A DNA stretch of 64,000 nt from Pseudomonas promysalinigenes (lineage in GTDB: Bacteria > Pseudomonadota > Gammaproteobacteria > Pseudomonadales > Pseudomonadaceae). The stretch is taken from NCBI RefSeq assembly GCF_014269025.2, contig NZ_CP077094.1:2418001-2482000 (forward strand), written 5' to 3'. The notes under the pieces are model-generated. The model worked only from the letters and a program-made list of their open reading frames with translations. It did no database searches and was not told where the DNA came from. This document shows positions 52,693-62,412 of the stretch, one piece after another; the first letter of the stretch is position 1; every line of letters starts with the position of its first letter. The translations under genes and the position numbers were made by a program.

Positions 52693-54786
52693 TCAATCGC
52701 TTATCGACGCGCTTTTGAAGGGATTGCCTTTTGCCTGCAAGTACAGCCTGCCCATCGCCTTGGAGGCGAAGTCGGTGATGTGGCCAATGTCTCGGTAGAT
52801 CGGCAGGCCATCGATCAACAGCTTGCACTGGCCATCTGTGCATTGAACATCCTTGGGGTCAATTACCAGCAAGTTCGGGTGTGCTTGTTTGGCGTCCATG
52901 AACAGTTGCGCAAGCCAAGGGTTTTCTTCAGGTTGCGCAACGCTGGTGGCGCAGTGTTGTTCCTTGATCGTACTTCTGAGTTTGATCGTGCGGTACAGGC
53001 AATCATTGGCGCCTTCGGGCATGACGATATTGCTCTTGAGTAGCACGGGCGTGGCGCCGGACTGCGCGATGATTTCCAGGCTCTTGAGCAAAGCGGCCTT
53101 CATCCGTTCGCGCGAGAGGGCCTCAGAGCGCGGATCGTCAATCGACCACACCACCGCGCTGCTGTCGGCATATGTGTCCCACGTCAGGCCGATAATCACG
53201 TAGTCATAGTGGTTTTGAGCAATCTGCTGGTGATAAGCGGTCGCAGCCGCGTGGCATTTCTTGTAAAGCGCATGCTTGTATTTCCACCAGTCATAGAGGT
53301 AGACATCGGGCAGGGCCAGGCAGCCTGGGTAACCTTGAGCGGTGACGGAGATGCCGGCGTCCTTGCTGAGCGTGTCCACCAAGCCCCAGAAATGGTTGGA
53401 ATAAGAGTCGCCCATCAGCAGCGCGCGCTTGCCGGCACCTGGCAGGCCCAGTACACAACTGCTGTCGGAGCCGTCGGTAGCGCCGCCCAGGCAAGGTTCG
53501 CGCTGGGGGATTTCACTTGCCTTGAGGCGCGGCAGGATGTCCGTCGCAGCGCTGCCAAAACGCTTTATCCACCCATCGGCGCGGTCGCCTGCCGAGTGCA
53601 GCGCTGAGAACGCAATGGCAGGGATGACGAGCAGAAGGATCAGAGTCTTGCCAAACCCTAGGCGTACCCGGCGTAACGGTTTTTCGATCAGGTAATAGGA
53701 GGCGATACCTAATGCGAGCGATGCGCTGAAGTAGCCGGCGAGCACCGCCGGGGTCTTTTCCAAGCCCAGGTAGGTGATGATCGCGATCACTGGCCAATGC
53801 CATAAGTACAACGAGTACGAAATGGTCCCGACGAACACCAACGCAGGCCAGCTCAACAAGTTGGAGCTGATGCCGCTTTGGCCAACCTGCGCACAGACCA
53901 AAAGCGCTGTCGCCACGCAGATCACGATGGCGTAGATGCCTGGGTAAGCTGTCGTCGGTATGGACTGGGTGGCGGCGTAGATCACTACGCCCAACGCTAG
54001 CAGGCCAAGGGCCGACGCGCTGAAGCGGCTGAGCCGTTGCCGGTCGTTGGCGAACACCGCGGCGCATGAGCCGATCAGCAGCTCAAAAATGCGCGCCAGG
54101 AACGCGTAGTAGCTTTTGTCGGGCGTGGCCTTGGCGATCAACAAGGCCATGGCGATCGAGCTGATGGTGAGTATCACGACCGCGATCTTCAATCGGTGCG
54201 GCGCCAGATAACGCGTCAGCGCCATCAGCCCGAGCGGCAGCACGATGTACCACTGCCATTCCACCGCCAGCGACCAGGTGTGCAGCAAGGGTAGCGTGGC
54301 CGCTTCTGGGGTGGCATAACCGTCGGTAGCTTTCGAGAAGAATTGGTTGGACAGCAGCAGGCTGGTGTACTTCTCGCTTTTCAGAAAGTCGACAAAGTCC
54401 TTGGGCAGGTATAGCAGGCTGGCGACGCCGAGGGTGACGATCAAAAGCGTCAATATGGCCGGCTGCAGCCGCCATAAGCGTCTGACGTAGAACTGCTTGA
54501 GGCTGAATTCACCCCGGCTTGCCGCGTTGAGGATGATCGTTGTGGTGAGATACCCCGAGATCACGAAGAAAATGTCGACGCCGATGAACCCGGAGGGAAA
54601 CAGGGACAGGCCACCGTGATAAATCAGCACGAGCAACACAGCGACGCCGCGCAGCCCGTCGATATCCGCGCGGTAAGACGTTGGCTGCCGGGCGGATTTG
54701 ACCGTGTCTGGATTGGCGTGGGGTTTATCAGCCTGTTCGCCCGAGGGGGCCGGGGTTTTGAGTATCAGATTCTGATCGGTCGACAC
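52693..54786 (-). CDS. OafA-type acyltransferase with SGNH domain
   Basis: Protein of 697 residues in two parts. The N-terminal acyltransferase-3 membrane domain (about 40-400, ten or more helices) starts YRADIDGLRGVAVLLVLIYH, with the catalytic His of the family and FFVISGYLTTTII. The C-terminal periplasmic SGNH domain has the GDS motif in ALLMGDSYSNHFWG and a D-X2-H-type end in YRDIGHITDFA. Such enzymes transfer acetyl or other acyl groups to O-antigen, peptidoglycan or exopolysaccharide sugars. It stands alone, without glycan genes around. Confidence 0.9.
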   Translation of the reverse strand: MSTDQNLILKTPAPSGEQADKPHANPDTVKSARQPTSYRADIDGLRGVAVLLVLIYHGGLSLFPSGFIGVDIFFVISGYLTTTIILNAASRGEFSLKQFYVRRLWRLQPAILTLLIVTLGVASLLYLPKDFVDFLKSEKYTSLLLSNQFFSKATDGYATPEAATLPLLHTWSLAVEWQWYIVLPLGLMALTRYLAPHRLKIAVVILTISSIAMALLIAKATPDKSYYAFLARIFELLIGSCAAVFANDRQRLSRFSASALGLLALGVVIYAATQSIPTTAYPGIYAIVICVATALLVCAQVGQSGISSNLLSWPALVFVGTISYSLYLWHWPVIAIITYLGLEKTPAVLAGYFSASLALGIASYYLIEKPLRRVRLGFGKTLILLLVIPAIAFSALHSAGDRADGWIKRFGSAATDILPRLKASEIPQREPCLGGATDGSDSSCVLGLPGAGKRALLMGDSYSNHFWGLVDTLSKDAGISVTAQGYPGCLALPDVYLYDWWKYKHALYKKCHAAATAYHQQIAQNHYDYVIIGLTWDTYADSSAVVWSIDDPRSEALSRERMKAALLKSLEIIAQSGATPVLLKSNIVMPEGANDCLYRTIKLRSTIKEQHCATSVAQPEENPWLAQLFMDAKQAHPNLLVIDPKDVQCTDGQCKLLIDGLPIYRDIGHITDFASKAMGRLYLQAKGNPFKSASISD

Positions 54787-55048
54787 GGTGCCACATCCTA
54801 TTGCATTGAGGGCTCTTTGACGCGGCAGCGCACGCGAACAAAAGGTTGCGAGTCTAGCAAATGTGCACTACGAAGCGTCATCGATTCTCTTGGCGTCATC
54901 CAGGACAGCCTCTCGTCAGTTTCTCGATATACCGGGTTCATAAATGGGAAACGGTTTTACAACCAGCGACAGGTTGAACGGGTGAATGAGGTCGTGCTCG
55001 TTCGCCTTTTGCTTGGCACGCAGCGGCACGACCCTATCCACCATGTGA

Positions 55049-55385
55049 TCAATTGGGCTTGTAACGCGCAGCGAGCTGATTGCTGGAAAGCTGGCTGAAC
55101 AAAGCCTGCCGGCTGGTTTCGTAGCGTTCGAGTGACTGCAGATCGTGCAGCGAGGGGATGGAAATGAGCACTGAGTTGTCGAAGTCCTGCAGCGCACCTT
55201 CCACCAGATCCTGAGCCGACATCACGATACCTGGGTCAAGGTTCTCGACGGGCAAGCCGCCTATCTGCCAGAAGTCTGTCGCAGTTGCACCGGGCAGCAC
55301 CGCTTGTACCTGAATGCCCTTATCCGCCAGCTCTTTGTGCAGAGCCTGAGTAAAAGCGGTGACATAGGCCTTGCTGCCGCCGGAG
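55049..55385 (-). pseudogene. 3' fragment of a short-chain dehydrogenase gene
   Basis: The frame reads GSKAYVTAFTQALHKELADK, then VQAVLPGATATDFWQIGG, and ends QLAARYKPN. This is the YxxxK region and C-terminal part of a classical SDR. The Rossmann half, including the GxxxGxG motif, is missing. Homology begins at about 55385, exactly where the TetR sequence stops. It probably arose by a deletion that removed the end of tetR and the start of the SDR gene. Confidence 0.75.
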
Positions 55386-55646
55386 CGTCTCGGCTATTTC
55401 GAAGAGCAGGCTCTCCTTGCTTTCGAAATGGTGATAAATGGACCCGGCCTGAATCCCGCTATGGCTGGCCAAGTCGCGCATGCTGACCTGGCCAAAGCCT
55501 TGCGCTGCGAACAACTCCACCGCCTTCTCGCGGACCAACAGGGCCCGCGAAGTTGCGCAGGGCAGGGCAGCGGCGCGGGCGTTTGCGCGACTTTCACGCA
55601 TAACGGTAGAAACCGTGACCGTGCATCTCAAGTAGGAGTGTTTCAT
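55384..55646 (-). pseudogene. 5' fragment of a TetR-family regulator gene
   Basis: Encodes a complete TetR DNA-binding domain (REKAVELFAAQGFGQVSMRD, HSGIQAGSIYHHFESKESLL, FEIAETL) and then runs out of frame into the SDR remnant, ending after about 20 unrelated residues. The ligand-binding domain is absent. The start is taken at 55646 (MKHSYLRC), but 55601 is possible. A truncated protein with only the DNA-binding domain could still be made, but dimerisation would be lost. Confidence 0.7.
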
Positions 55647-56111
55647 AGGCCATTGATTGGTCCCTTTGGTCAGACCCGCGTGAATTACGCGCAAGTTGTC
55701 TGAGCTTAAAGACGGGGTGCAGGGTGGTAATCGTCTGGACGGACTAGACGGACGCAACCCAGTCCTCCGAATCTGGGCTGACCTGGATTCAGGCTTCACT
55801 GTGACCCGGTTGCTGCTGTTCTGCTCGGTACTCTAGGTATGTTGCTTGCGCCACACATAGCGTGAGCAGTGCCTTGATCGCCCGCAACCGTGTCAGTTAT
55901 TGCGTCGAGGGGCGAGATCCATACGGCAAGCAAAACAACGAAGGTTGATTGCCTTGATGACCGCTCCCCAAACCACGCTCTATGCAATTTAACATAATAT
56001 GCATTATGCGTATCCTGGTATTTTCCAGCTGATGCCCACTTAGGGTACAGTTCATCCTCTGGAACTCCTTCAAGAACGTTCTGCCACCAGGCACCCAAGG
56101 TTGCCCAGTTC

Positions 56112-56723
56112 ATGCCTTATCATCCATCCGCAGATCAGATCGTCGATCTCTATGATCGCCACGCAGCAACTTGGAACAATCTTCGCACCGATCACTTTAT
56201 CGATCGCAAATGGATTGAGCGCTTTCGCTCATTACTATCGCCATCAGCAACCGTCCTTGATCTGGGCTGTGGTTCTGGCCAGCCCATCGCGGGTTTTCTG
56301 ATTGAAACTGGAGCTTATGTGGTTGGTGTGGATTCCTCTAACCAAATGCTTGCTCTGTGCAGTGCAAAATTTCCTGCGCACGAATGGATCCACGCAGACA
56401 TGCGCACCCTGGCGCTGGATCGGCAGTTTGATGCAATCCTGGCCTGGAACAGCTTTTTTCACCTCAAACCGCAGGATCAGCGTCGGATGTTCCCGGTATT
56501 CCACCGGCATGCGGCACCAGGTGCTTTATTAATGTTTACCAGTGGCCCTTCACATGGGGAAGCCTTGGGCGTATTCGAGGGTGAAACGCTGTACCACGCT
56601 AGCCTTGACCCGCAGGAATACAGCGAGCAACTTCATCATCACGGCTTTGAAATTTTGGATCACATCGCCGAGGATGCAGAATGTGGCGGCCAAACCGTAT
56701 GGCTAGTACGGCACCTGCCCTAA
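56112..56723 (+). CDS. Class I SAM-dependent methyltransferase
   Basis: Protein of 203 residues with the SAM-binding motif I VLDLGCGSGQPIAGFLIE (about 47-65), motif II acidic VVGVDSSNQML, and HADMRTLALDRQFDAILAWNSFFHL. The end is LVRHLP. It is a small stand-alone methyltransferase whose acceptor cannot be told. The left neighbour is the deletion scar, and a perfect hairpin follows its stop. Confidence 0.85.
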   Translation: MPYHPSADQIVDLYDRHAATWNNLRTDHFIDRKWIERFRSLLSPSATVLDLGCGSGQPIAGFLIETGAYVVGVDSSNQMLALCSAKFPAHEWIHADMRTLALDRQFDAILAWNSFFHLKPQDQRRMFPVFHRHAAPGALLMFTSGPSHGEALGVFEGETLYHASLDPQEYSEQLHHHGFEILDHIAEDAECGGQTVWLVRHLP

Positions 56724-56741
56724 CCTATATTTCGTGAAGAA

Positions 56742-56775
56742 ATAACTACACTAAATGACTATTTAGTGTAGTTAT
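56742..56775 (+). terminator. Perfect AT-rich hairpin after the methyltransferase
   Basis: Arms ATAACTACACTAAAT (56742-56756) and ATTTAGTGTAGTTAT (56761-56775) pair over 15 bp around a 4-base loop, 19 bp past the stop codon. Composition is unlike the host, and no plain T-run follows. A terminator is most likely; a mobile-element end is the alternative. The remaining sequence to 57027 shows nothing recognisable. Confidence 0.5.
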
Positions 56776-57027
56776 ATATAAAATGCTCAATTTGCGTCCC
56801 TCGCGCTCGCCGTGAACTAAGACCCTGTGCAGGCATAATTCAAAATCCGTGTTGCAACGTTTGCCTATCCAACGCTTCGCATACCGCCGGTCGGAGCTCA
56901 CGTTCGTGCAAATGATCACGCTTAGCTTACGAGGCTCTCAACTGATATGGGGTGAAGTGATCGGCTTACCCTCACCCCTTACAAGCCACGCCGACGGCGG
57001 GCTGTTTAAAAAGAGCGAGGGCACAAT

Positions 57028-57198
57028 ATGAACATGACAATGCGAATGGGCGGCGGCAATGTCCACGATGACTGGCCAGAACTGGATCCTGACAAGAACG
57101 AAGATCGGACTGATAAATCAAACGCTGACCAAAACCCGGAAAGTGATGAACGTATCCCGCCCGGGCCGCCTGCCAGCGATCCTGAATCGGGTGCGTAA
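57028..57198 (+). CDS. Small acidic hypothetical protein, 56 residues
   Basis: ATG at 57028 with AGCGAGG 8 bp upstream. The product begins MNMTMRMGGGNVHDDWPELD and is rich in Asp, Glu, Asn and Pro, ending PPASDPESGA. It looks disordered and soluble. I do not recognise it. It is convergent with the next gene, with stops 3 bp apart. Confidence 0.45.
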   Translation: MNMTMRMGGGNVHDDWPELDPDKNEDRTDKSNADQNPESDERIPPGPPASDPESGA

Positions 57199-57201
57199 AG
57201 C

Positions 57202-57471
57202 TTAACCGGTTACACTCGTATCGCCGATCGTCTGGCTGGGCTTGCTTCCGGATAGCCGCCAACTCACGTCGGTTATTCCGTACCGCTCCGCCATAGGTCG
57301 GCTCACCTTCCTGATTTTCTCACGGCCAAACTTCGGGATGATGCCGATGCCTGCATCGCAACTTGCCCAGTGCCAAGCCTCGGCGTTATCGATTTTCTCG
57401 AGCCGGATGATGAAGCTACGGGGGGCGCCGTGCAGCAGGTAATCGATAATGTACAGCTGGGGACTCGGCAT
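57202..57471 (-). CDS. DUF6555-like small protein
   Basis: Protein of 89 residues with an ideal AGGAGG site 8 bp before the ATG. LYIIDYLLHGAPRSFIIRLE, DNAEAWHWASCDAGIG and KVSRPMAERYGITDVSWR resemble a small family common in Pseudomonas (DUF6555, from memory). Function unknown; likely a cytoplasmic alpha-beta protein. Confidence 0.65.
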   Translation of the reverse strand: MPSPQLYIIDYLLHGAPRSFIIRLEKIDNAEAWHWASCDAGIGIIPKFGREKIRKVSRPMAERYGITDVSWRLSGSKPSQTIGDTSVTG

Positions 57472-57660
57472 TGCGCAGCCCTCCTCTTCTCCATGGATGA
57501 CAAAAGCATTGAGTCATGTCGTTGGAGAAAGATTCAAAAAATTGTGGGGCAATTCAACGGGAAGCGTTGATCGCCGCGACGTTCGGGGCTGGGATAATCG
57601 ATGGCCCCCATTGCCCGGTAAGGCAGAGCGAGGGTCGCTACTCTTGGGGCTGGCGCGGTC

Positions 57661-57852
57661 TTACCTGACGGCTCTGCCCGCCTTTGCGCCCCGCCTGCGC
57701 AGCCCTCTGTCGATCATTGCGAAGTTCCCACCCGACAATTTGCCCCCTTTGTGGCCAGCCCGCGCGGCCCGTTCAGGATCATTTGCGAAGTTACCTGAGT
57801 TGGTCTCCTTGGTACCACCTCGTTTTCCTGTCGGTCGTTTTGCGTCAACCAT
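57661..57852 (-). CDS. KGG-repeat stress protein (YciG/con-10-like)
   Basis: Protein of 63 residues with AGGAG 6 bp before the ATG. Contains the Gly/Lys repeat KRGGTKETNSGNFANDPERA and ARAGHKGGKLSGGNFAM, the KGG motif of stress-induced bacterial proteins. These are small, hydrophilic, disordered proteins made in stationary phase or under stress. The neighbouring small proteins may share such regulation. Confidence 0.78.
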   Translation of the reverse strand: MVDAKRPTGKRGGTKETNSGNFANDPERAARAGHKGGKLSGGNFAMIDRGLRRRGAKAGRAVR

Positions 57853-58155
57853 GTGCTTCTCCTACCGTCACTAGTGCGGCTCACTGAGTGTTAGGCCTAC
57901 CCTAGGTCCGAACAAGCTCATGACGTATCTGCTCAATCTGACTGCGGTCGACTGACCGGAGGCGCCAAACGTTCGTCTCAAAAAGGATCGTGTGCCAAAC
58001 GTCTGGCTTCTATATGCTCTTCGTTGCCCTGCTGTGACCCTCGGGCTGCCTGTGTCCCGGTGCCTCGCGAAGCCGCCGAGGGCCGGCATATAATGGACCC
58101 AGGCGCCCGCAGCCATGTCCTCGGGCCAAATTTTTGATGCGCACAAGGCATTTCC

Positions 58156-61100
58156 ATGACTGATCAACCCGCATCGCCGCAAAACCCCGCCTTGAGCCCC
58201 AGCCACTTGGACTTTCCGGTGGTCGGCATTGGCGCCTCGGCGGGTGGCCTGGAGGCCATTCGCACCTTTTTCCAGCAGATGCCAGGCGATTGCGGCATGG
58301 CGTTCGTGGTCGTGCTGCATTTATCGCCCGACCATCAGAGCGTGGCAGATCGGATCATTCAGGAAACGACCCCGATGCCGGTGCGCCAGGTCACCGAACC
58401 GGTGCCGATCGAACGCAACCACGTCTATGTGATTTCGCCGGCCAACCGCCTTTCCACCAACGACGGCTACCTGCGGGTCACCCCTGCCAACCGTCGGCGT
58501 GGCGACCACGTTGCCATTGACCTGTTCTTCCGTGATTTGGCCGATGTTCACAAAGATCACGCTTTCTGCGTAGTTTTGTCAGGCACAGGCGCCGATGGTG
58601 CTGTGGGGCTTTCCAGAATCAAGGAACAGGGCGGTGTGACCCTGGTGCAAACCCCTGATGACGCGCAATACGACAGCATGCCTAGGGCAGCGATCGAAAC
58701 CGGCTTGGTCGACCTGGTCTTGCCGGCCGCCGAAATGCCGCAAAAACTGATGGAGCTGTGGCGTACTGCTCGCCAAGTGAAACTGCCCGAGATCGAAGAC
58801 GATACCCTGCCACCTGCCCTAGGTACTCGGGCCGGTGATCCTCGAGCCGCAGAACCACTGCTCGACGAGATCCTGCTACAGCTACGCAATGTCACCGGTC
58901 ATGACTTTCAGCATTACAAACGCGCCACCGTGTTGAGGCGTATCGAGCGCCGTCTTCATGTGACCGGGCAGACCGATCTGCAGGGTTATCTGCGCTATTT
59001 GGAGCAAAACAGCAGCGAAGCCGAGGCGTTGCTGGGCGATATGCTGATTGGTGTAACCAACTTCTTCCGCGATCGTGAGGCATTCGAGTCGCTGGAGCGG
59101 CATGTACTGCCGCAGTTGGTCAGCGAACGCGGGGACAATCGTGAAATTCGTGTGTGGTCGGCTGGCTGCTCCACGGGTGAAGAAGCCTATAGCCTGGCGA
59201 TGCTGGTGTGTGAGCAACTGACGCTGGAAAAGCGTGACAGCAAGGTTCAGGTGTTCGCCACCGACCTTGATGCGCGGGCGATCAGCACCGCCCGTGCAGC
59301 CTCCTACCCCGAGGCTATCGTCACTGATGTGCCCCCTACTCGTCTTCGGCAGTTCTTCGTCAAGGAGGATCAGCACTACCGCGTGCGCAAGGAAGTCCGC
59401 GAGAAGGTGCTGTTCGCCCGCCATAATTTGTTATCCGACCCACCTTTCTCGCAGATCGACTTGATCGTCTGCCGCAACTTGCTGATCTATCTGGACCGCG
59501 AGATCCAGCACGACATCCTGCAAATGTTCCACTACGCATTGCGCAGCGGTGGTTACCTGTTCCTTGGAACTTCTGAATCAGCAGATGTGGTGGGCGATCT
59601 GTTCACCCCGGTGGACAAGCGCAACCGCATTTTCCGCGCCCGTGACGTCAGCGCGGCTACTCGCAGCAGCAGCCGGCAGCTGCCCAGAACGAATTTCAAA
59701 GGTGTGGTTCAGGAGCAACAAACCAAAGCCAAGCCTGAACGCAAGCCGTCGTACGCGGAGATGCACCACCGCGCACTGGCCAGACGCACCCCGCCGAGCC
59801 TGATCATCGACGGCGACGGCAACATTCTGCATATGAGCGAAGGCATCGGGCGCTACTTGCAACTGGCCGCTGGCGAGCCGAGCCGCAATTTGCTCTCACT
59901 GGTACTGCCTAGCCTGCGCCTGGCGTTGCGCACCACGTTGTTTCAGGCCCGCCAAGGCACAGAAGCCGTTACCTCAAGGCCTGTCGACCTTGGCGAAGGT
60001 GAAGAACGCCAGCAAGTGGAAATTACCGTGCAGCCTTACAAGGATGAGTTCAGCACAGGCGAATGCCTGCTGGTGGTTTTCGAGGTGCGTACGCCCGACC
60101 CCACGCTGCCGTTGCCCGGTGTGATCCGCCAAACCGACAGCATGGTTCTGCACAACCTGGAGCGTGAACTGCTGCGAACCCGCCTGCAACTGCAAGAAAC
60201 CATCGAGCAGTCGGAAGTATCGAGCGAGGAGTTGACCGCCTCCAACGAAGAAATGCAGGCGATCAACGAAGAGTTGCGTTCGGCCAGTGAAGAGCTGGAA
60301 ACCAGCAAAGAAGAACTGCAGTCGATCAACGAAGAGTTGCTGACTGTCAATTACGAACTCAAGAACAAAGTCGAAGAAACCGATAAGGTCAATGACTACT
60401 TGAGCAATCTGATTGCCTCTACCGACATCGCCACGGTGTTCGTCGACCGCAACCTGCACATTCGCTGGTTCACGCCGCGAGCCACCGATCTTTTTAACAT
60501 GCTGCCCGTGGATACCGGGCGCTCGCTACTGGATATCACCCACCGCCTCGACTACCCCGCCCTGGCTGATGACGCCCACGCCGTAGCAAAAGGCGAAACC
60601 ACCATCGAGCGAGAGATCGGCGCCCAGGATAACCATTGGTATCTAGCCCGTTTGCTGCCCTATCGCTCTAGCGAACAGAAGATCGATGGCACAGTGCTTA
60701 CCTTCATCGACATCAGCAAGAACCACGCCGCAGAAGAGCGCGTGCGCCTGGGTGAAGAACGGCTTAGCAAGCAGTTGGCTGAATCGCAAAGCTCCAGCCA
60801 CATGAAAGACGAGTTCTTCGCGGTGATGTCCCATGAGCTCAAACACCCGCTGAACCTGATACAGCTCAATGCCGAAATCCTGCGCCGGCTTCCTACTATC
60901 AGGAATATGGGCGCTGCGAGCAAAGCCGTTGCGACCATTTGTGAGGCCGTCACCAGTCAGGCGCGCATTATCGACGACCTGCTCGATGTCGCACGTATCC
61001 GCACCGGTAAGCTCAAGCTCAAAACCGAGCCAGTGGACCTTGGCGCGGTGGTTCAAGGCATACATGCAGTGGTCATGAACGAAAAACACCCTTGCCCGGT

Positions 61101-61920
61101 GCGTCTCGAATTACCTGCTGACGACTCCTCACTGATGATTGAAGGCGATGTTACACGCCTGGAGCAGATCATCTGGAACCTGCTGAACAATGCGCTGAAA
61201 TTCAGCCCGCCAGGCCAGGAAATCAGCCTTGTACTCGAGCGCCATGGCAGTCACGCGCGTCTGCTGGTGATCGATCAGGGCGTGGGTTTGAGCTGCGATG
61301 ACCTCGAGCATATTTTCGACCTGTTCAGCCAGGCCTCGCCGCAGTCATCCTTGCATGGTCGCGAAGGCCTCGGTATTGGCTTGTCCCTGGTGCGCCAGCT
61401 TGCAGAGGCCCATGGCGGCACCGTCGAGGCAACCTCAGCGGGGCTTGGCAAAGGCTGTACGTTCATTGTCCGCCTGCCATTGTGTGATTATGGCCCGCAA
61501 CAGCGTATCGATACGCCTGAGCCCGTCAACGAAGGGCGGCTGCAAGGGGTAACGGTGTTGCTGGTCGAGGATTCGCCAGAAGTCCTTGAAGTCATGCAGC
61601 AGTTGCTGGAGATGGAGGGCGCCGAGGTGATCGCCTACAGCGACCCGGTGAAGGCGCTGGAAGCGGCCGCCAACGCGCAGTATGACGTGATTATCTCCGA
61701 CATCGGCATGCCTGGCATGGACGGCCATGCGCTGATCAAGGCCCTGCGCGGCCTTGCTCATCTGCAGCACACACCCGCGATCGCCCTCACCGGCTATGGT
61801 GCGAGCGCTGACCAGCACAGGTCGCGACAATCGGGCTTCGATCGCCACTTGAACAAGCCCGTCGGTTATGACGAGTTGGTCCAGGCTATCGAGTCCCTCA
61901 GTGGCTCAGTAACCTACTGA
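58156..61920 (+). CDS. CheB-CheR-PAS-histidine kinase-receiver hybrid
   Basis: Protein of 1254 residues without membrane segments. CheB methylesterase domain about 15-205 (catalytic Ser in VGIGASAGGLEAI, His in VLHLSPDH, Asp in SGTGADGAVGL). CheR methyltransferase about 225-490 (SAGCSTGEEAYSLAM, DLIVCRNLLIYLD). A long coiled coil about 665-745 of NEEL/SEEL heptads. PAS about 755-870. HisKA with MSHELKHPLNLIQLN (about 888), ATPase (NLLNNALKFSPPGQE), and receiver about 1130-1250 (LLVEDSP, phosphoacceptor in VIISDIGMPGMDG). All catalytic residues seem present. It is not beside chemotaxis genes, so it likely works as a self-contained signalling protein. Confidence 0.92.
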   Translation: MTDQPASPQNPALSPSHLDFPVVGIGASAGGLEAIRTFFQQMPGDCGMAFVVVLHLSPDHQSVADRIIQETTPMPVRQVTEPVPIERNHVYVISPANRLSTNDGYLRVTPANRRRGDHVAIDLFFRDLADVHKDHAFCVVLSGTGADGAVGLSRIKEQGGVTLVQTPDDAQYDSMPRAAIETGLVDLVLPAAEMPQKLMELWRTARQVKLPEIEDDTLPPALGTRAGDPRAAEPLLDEILLQLRNVTGHDFQHYKRATVLRRIERRLHVTGQTDLQGYLRYLEQNSSEAEALLGDMLIGVTNFFRDREAFESLERHVLPQLVSERGDNREIRVWSAGCSTGEEAYSLAMLVCEQLTLEKRDSKVQVFATDLDARAISTARAASYPEAIVTDVPPTRLRQFFVKEDQHYRVRKEVREKVLFARHNLLSDPPFSQIDLIVCRNLLIYLDREIQHDILQMFHYALRSGGYLFLGTSESADVVGDLFTPVDKRNRIFRARDVSAATRSSSRQLPRTNFKGVVQEQQTKAKPERKPSYAEMHHRALARRTPPSLIIDGDGNILHMSEGIGRYLQLAAGEPSRNLLSLVLPSLRLALRTTLFQARQGTEAVTSRPVDLGEGEERQQVEITVQPYKDEFSTGECLLVVFEVRTPDPTLPLPGVIRQTDSMVLHNLERELLRTRLQLQETIEQSEVSSEELTASNEEMQAINEELRSASEELETSKEELQSINEELLTVNYELKNKVEETDKVNDYLSNLIASTDIATVFVDRNLHIRWFTPRATDLFNMLPVDTGRSLLDITHRLDYPALADDAHAVAKGETTIEREIGAQDNHWYLARLLPYRSSEQKIDGTVLTFIDISKNHAAEERVRLGEERLSKQLAESQSSSHMKDEFFAVMSHELKHPLNLIQLNAEILRRLPTIRNMGAASKAVATICEAVTSQARIIDDLLDVARIRTGKLKLKTEPVDLGAVVQGIHAVVMNEKHPCPVRLELPADDSSLMIEGDVTRLEQIIWNLLNNALKFSPPGQEISLVLERHGSHARLLVIDQGVGLSCDDLEHIFDLFSQASPQSSLHGREGLGIGLSLVRQLAEAHGGTVEATSAGLGKGCTFIVRLPLCDYGPQQRIDTPEPVNEGRLQGVTVLLVEDSPEVLEVMQQLLEMEGAEVIAYSDPVKALEAAANAQYDVIISDIGMPGMDGHALIKALRGLAHLQHTPAIALTGYGASADQHRSRQSGFDRHLNKPVGYDELVQAIESLSGSVTY

Positions 61921-62001
61921 GGCAATTGCAGTTGCAATAGAACGTTTAGTGCCTGCGCGCGGACTAACCCACATGAGTTGGGAATTGCCGCAGGAGGCTG
62001 A

Positions 62002-62400
62002 GTGAAGCCAGTCAAGCACCGCGTTAGCATCATTTGTCGCCATGGCAAGCAGTCGCAGAAATGGCTTTGGGTTAGAAAGCCCAAAGCACCTTGGACATTG
62101 CCAGGCGGCAAAATTGAAGCCGGAGAGACGCCACCCCAGGCGGCGATACGGGAATTACAGGAAGAAACGGGGCTGCAGGCCGATACATTGACCTTTTTAA
62201 TGCGCTACGAAGGTGAGGCGCGCATGCACTATGTGTTCGAGGCGGACTTCGCCCAAGCGCCAAAGCCTTCAGCTAATAACGAAATCGCCGAGTGCAGTTT
62301 TGGGCATCCGGAACGCATGTCGTCGCTCAACGCCGAGATCAAGGCGTTGATCAAATCACTTCTGGCCTGCGACCGGACGCTCGCCGACTCCATTCGCTGA
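62002..62400 (+). CDS. Nudix hydrolase
   Basis: Protein of 132 residues starting at GTG with AGGAGG 4 bp upstream. The full Nudix box [24 protein letters not shown] (GX5EX7REUXEEXGU) is at about 36-58. It hydrolyses a nucleoside diphosphate linked to another moiety, with Mg. WTLPGGK and the short length fit the MutT-like group. It is 81 bp after the hybrid kinase gene and may be transcribed from it. Confidence 0.88.
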   Translation: MKPVKHRVSIICRHGKQSQKWLWVRKPKAPWTLPGGKIEAGETPPQAAIRELQEETGLQADTLTFLMRYEGEARMHYVFEADFAQAPKPSANNEIAECSFGHPERMSSLNAEIKALIKSLLACDRTLADSIR

Positions 62401-62412
62401 ACGAGCAATGCC

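Noticed and set aside
54916..55197. Minus-strand frame overlapping the SDR fragment
   Set aside because: Its first half is the SDR fragment in the wrong frame; the tail shows no family resemblance.
55796..56113. Minus-strand frame of 105 codons starting MNWATLGAWWQNVLEGVPED
   Set aside because: The first half looks protein-like, but its start overlaps the methyltransferase start on the other strand, no ribosome site is seen and the second half is unlike a protein; it could be another remnant, but I cannot support it.
58089..58094. TATAAT before the CheB-CheR hybrid gene as a promoter
   Set aside because: No acceptable -35 hexamer at the right distance, so it may be chance.
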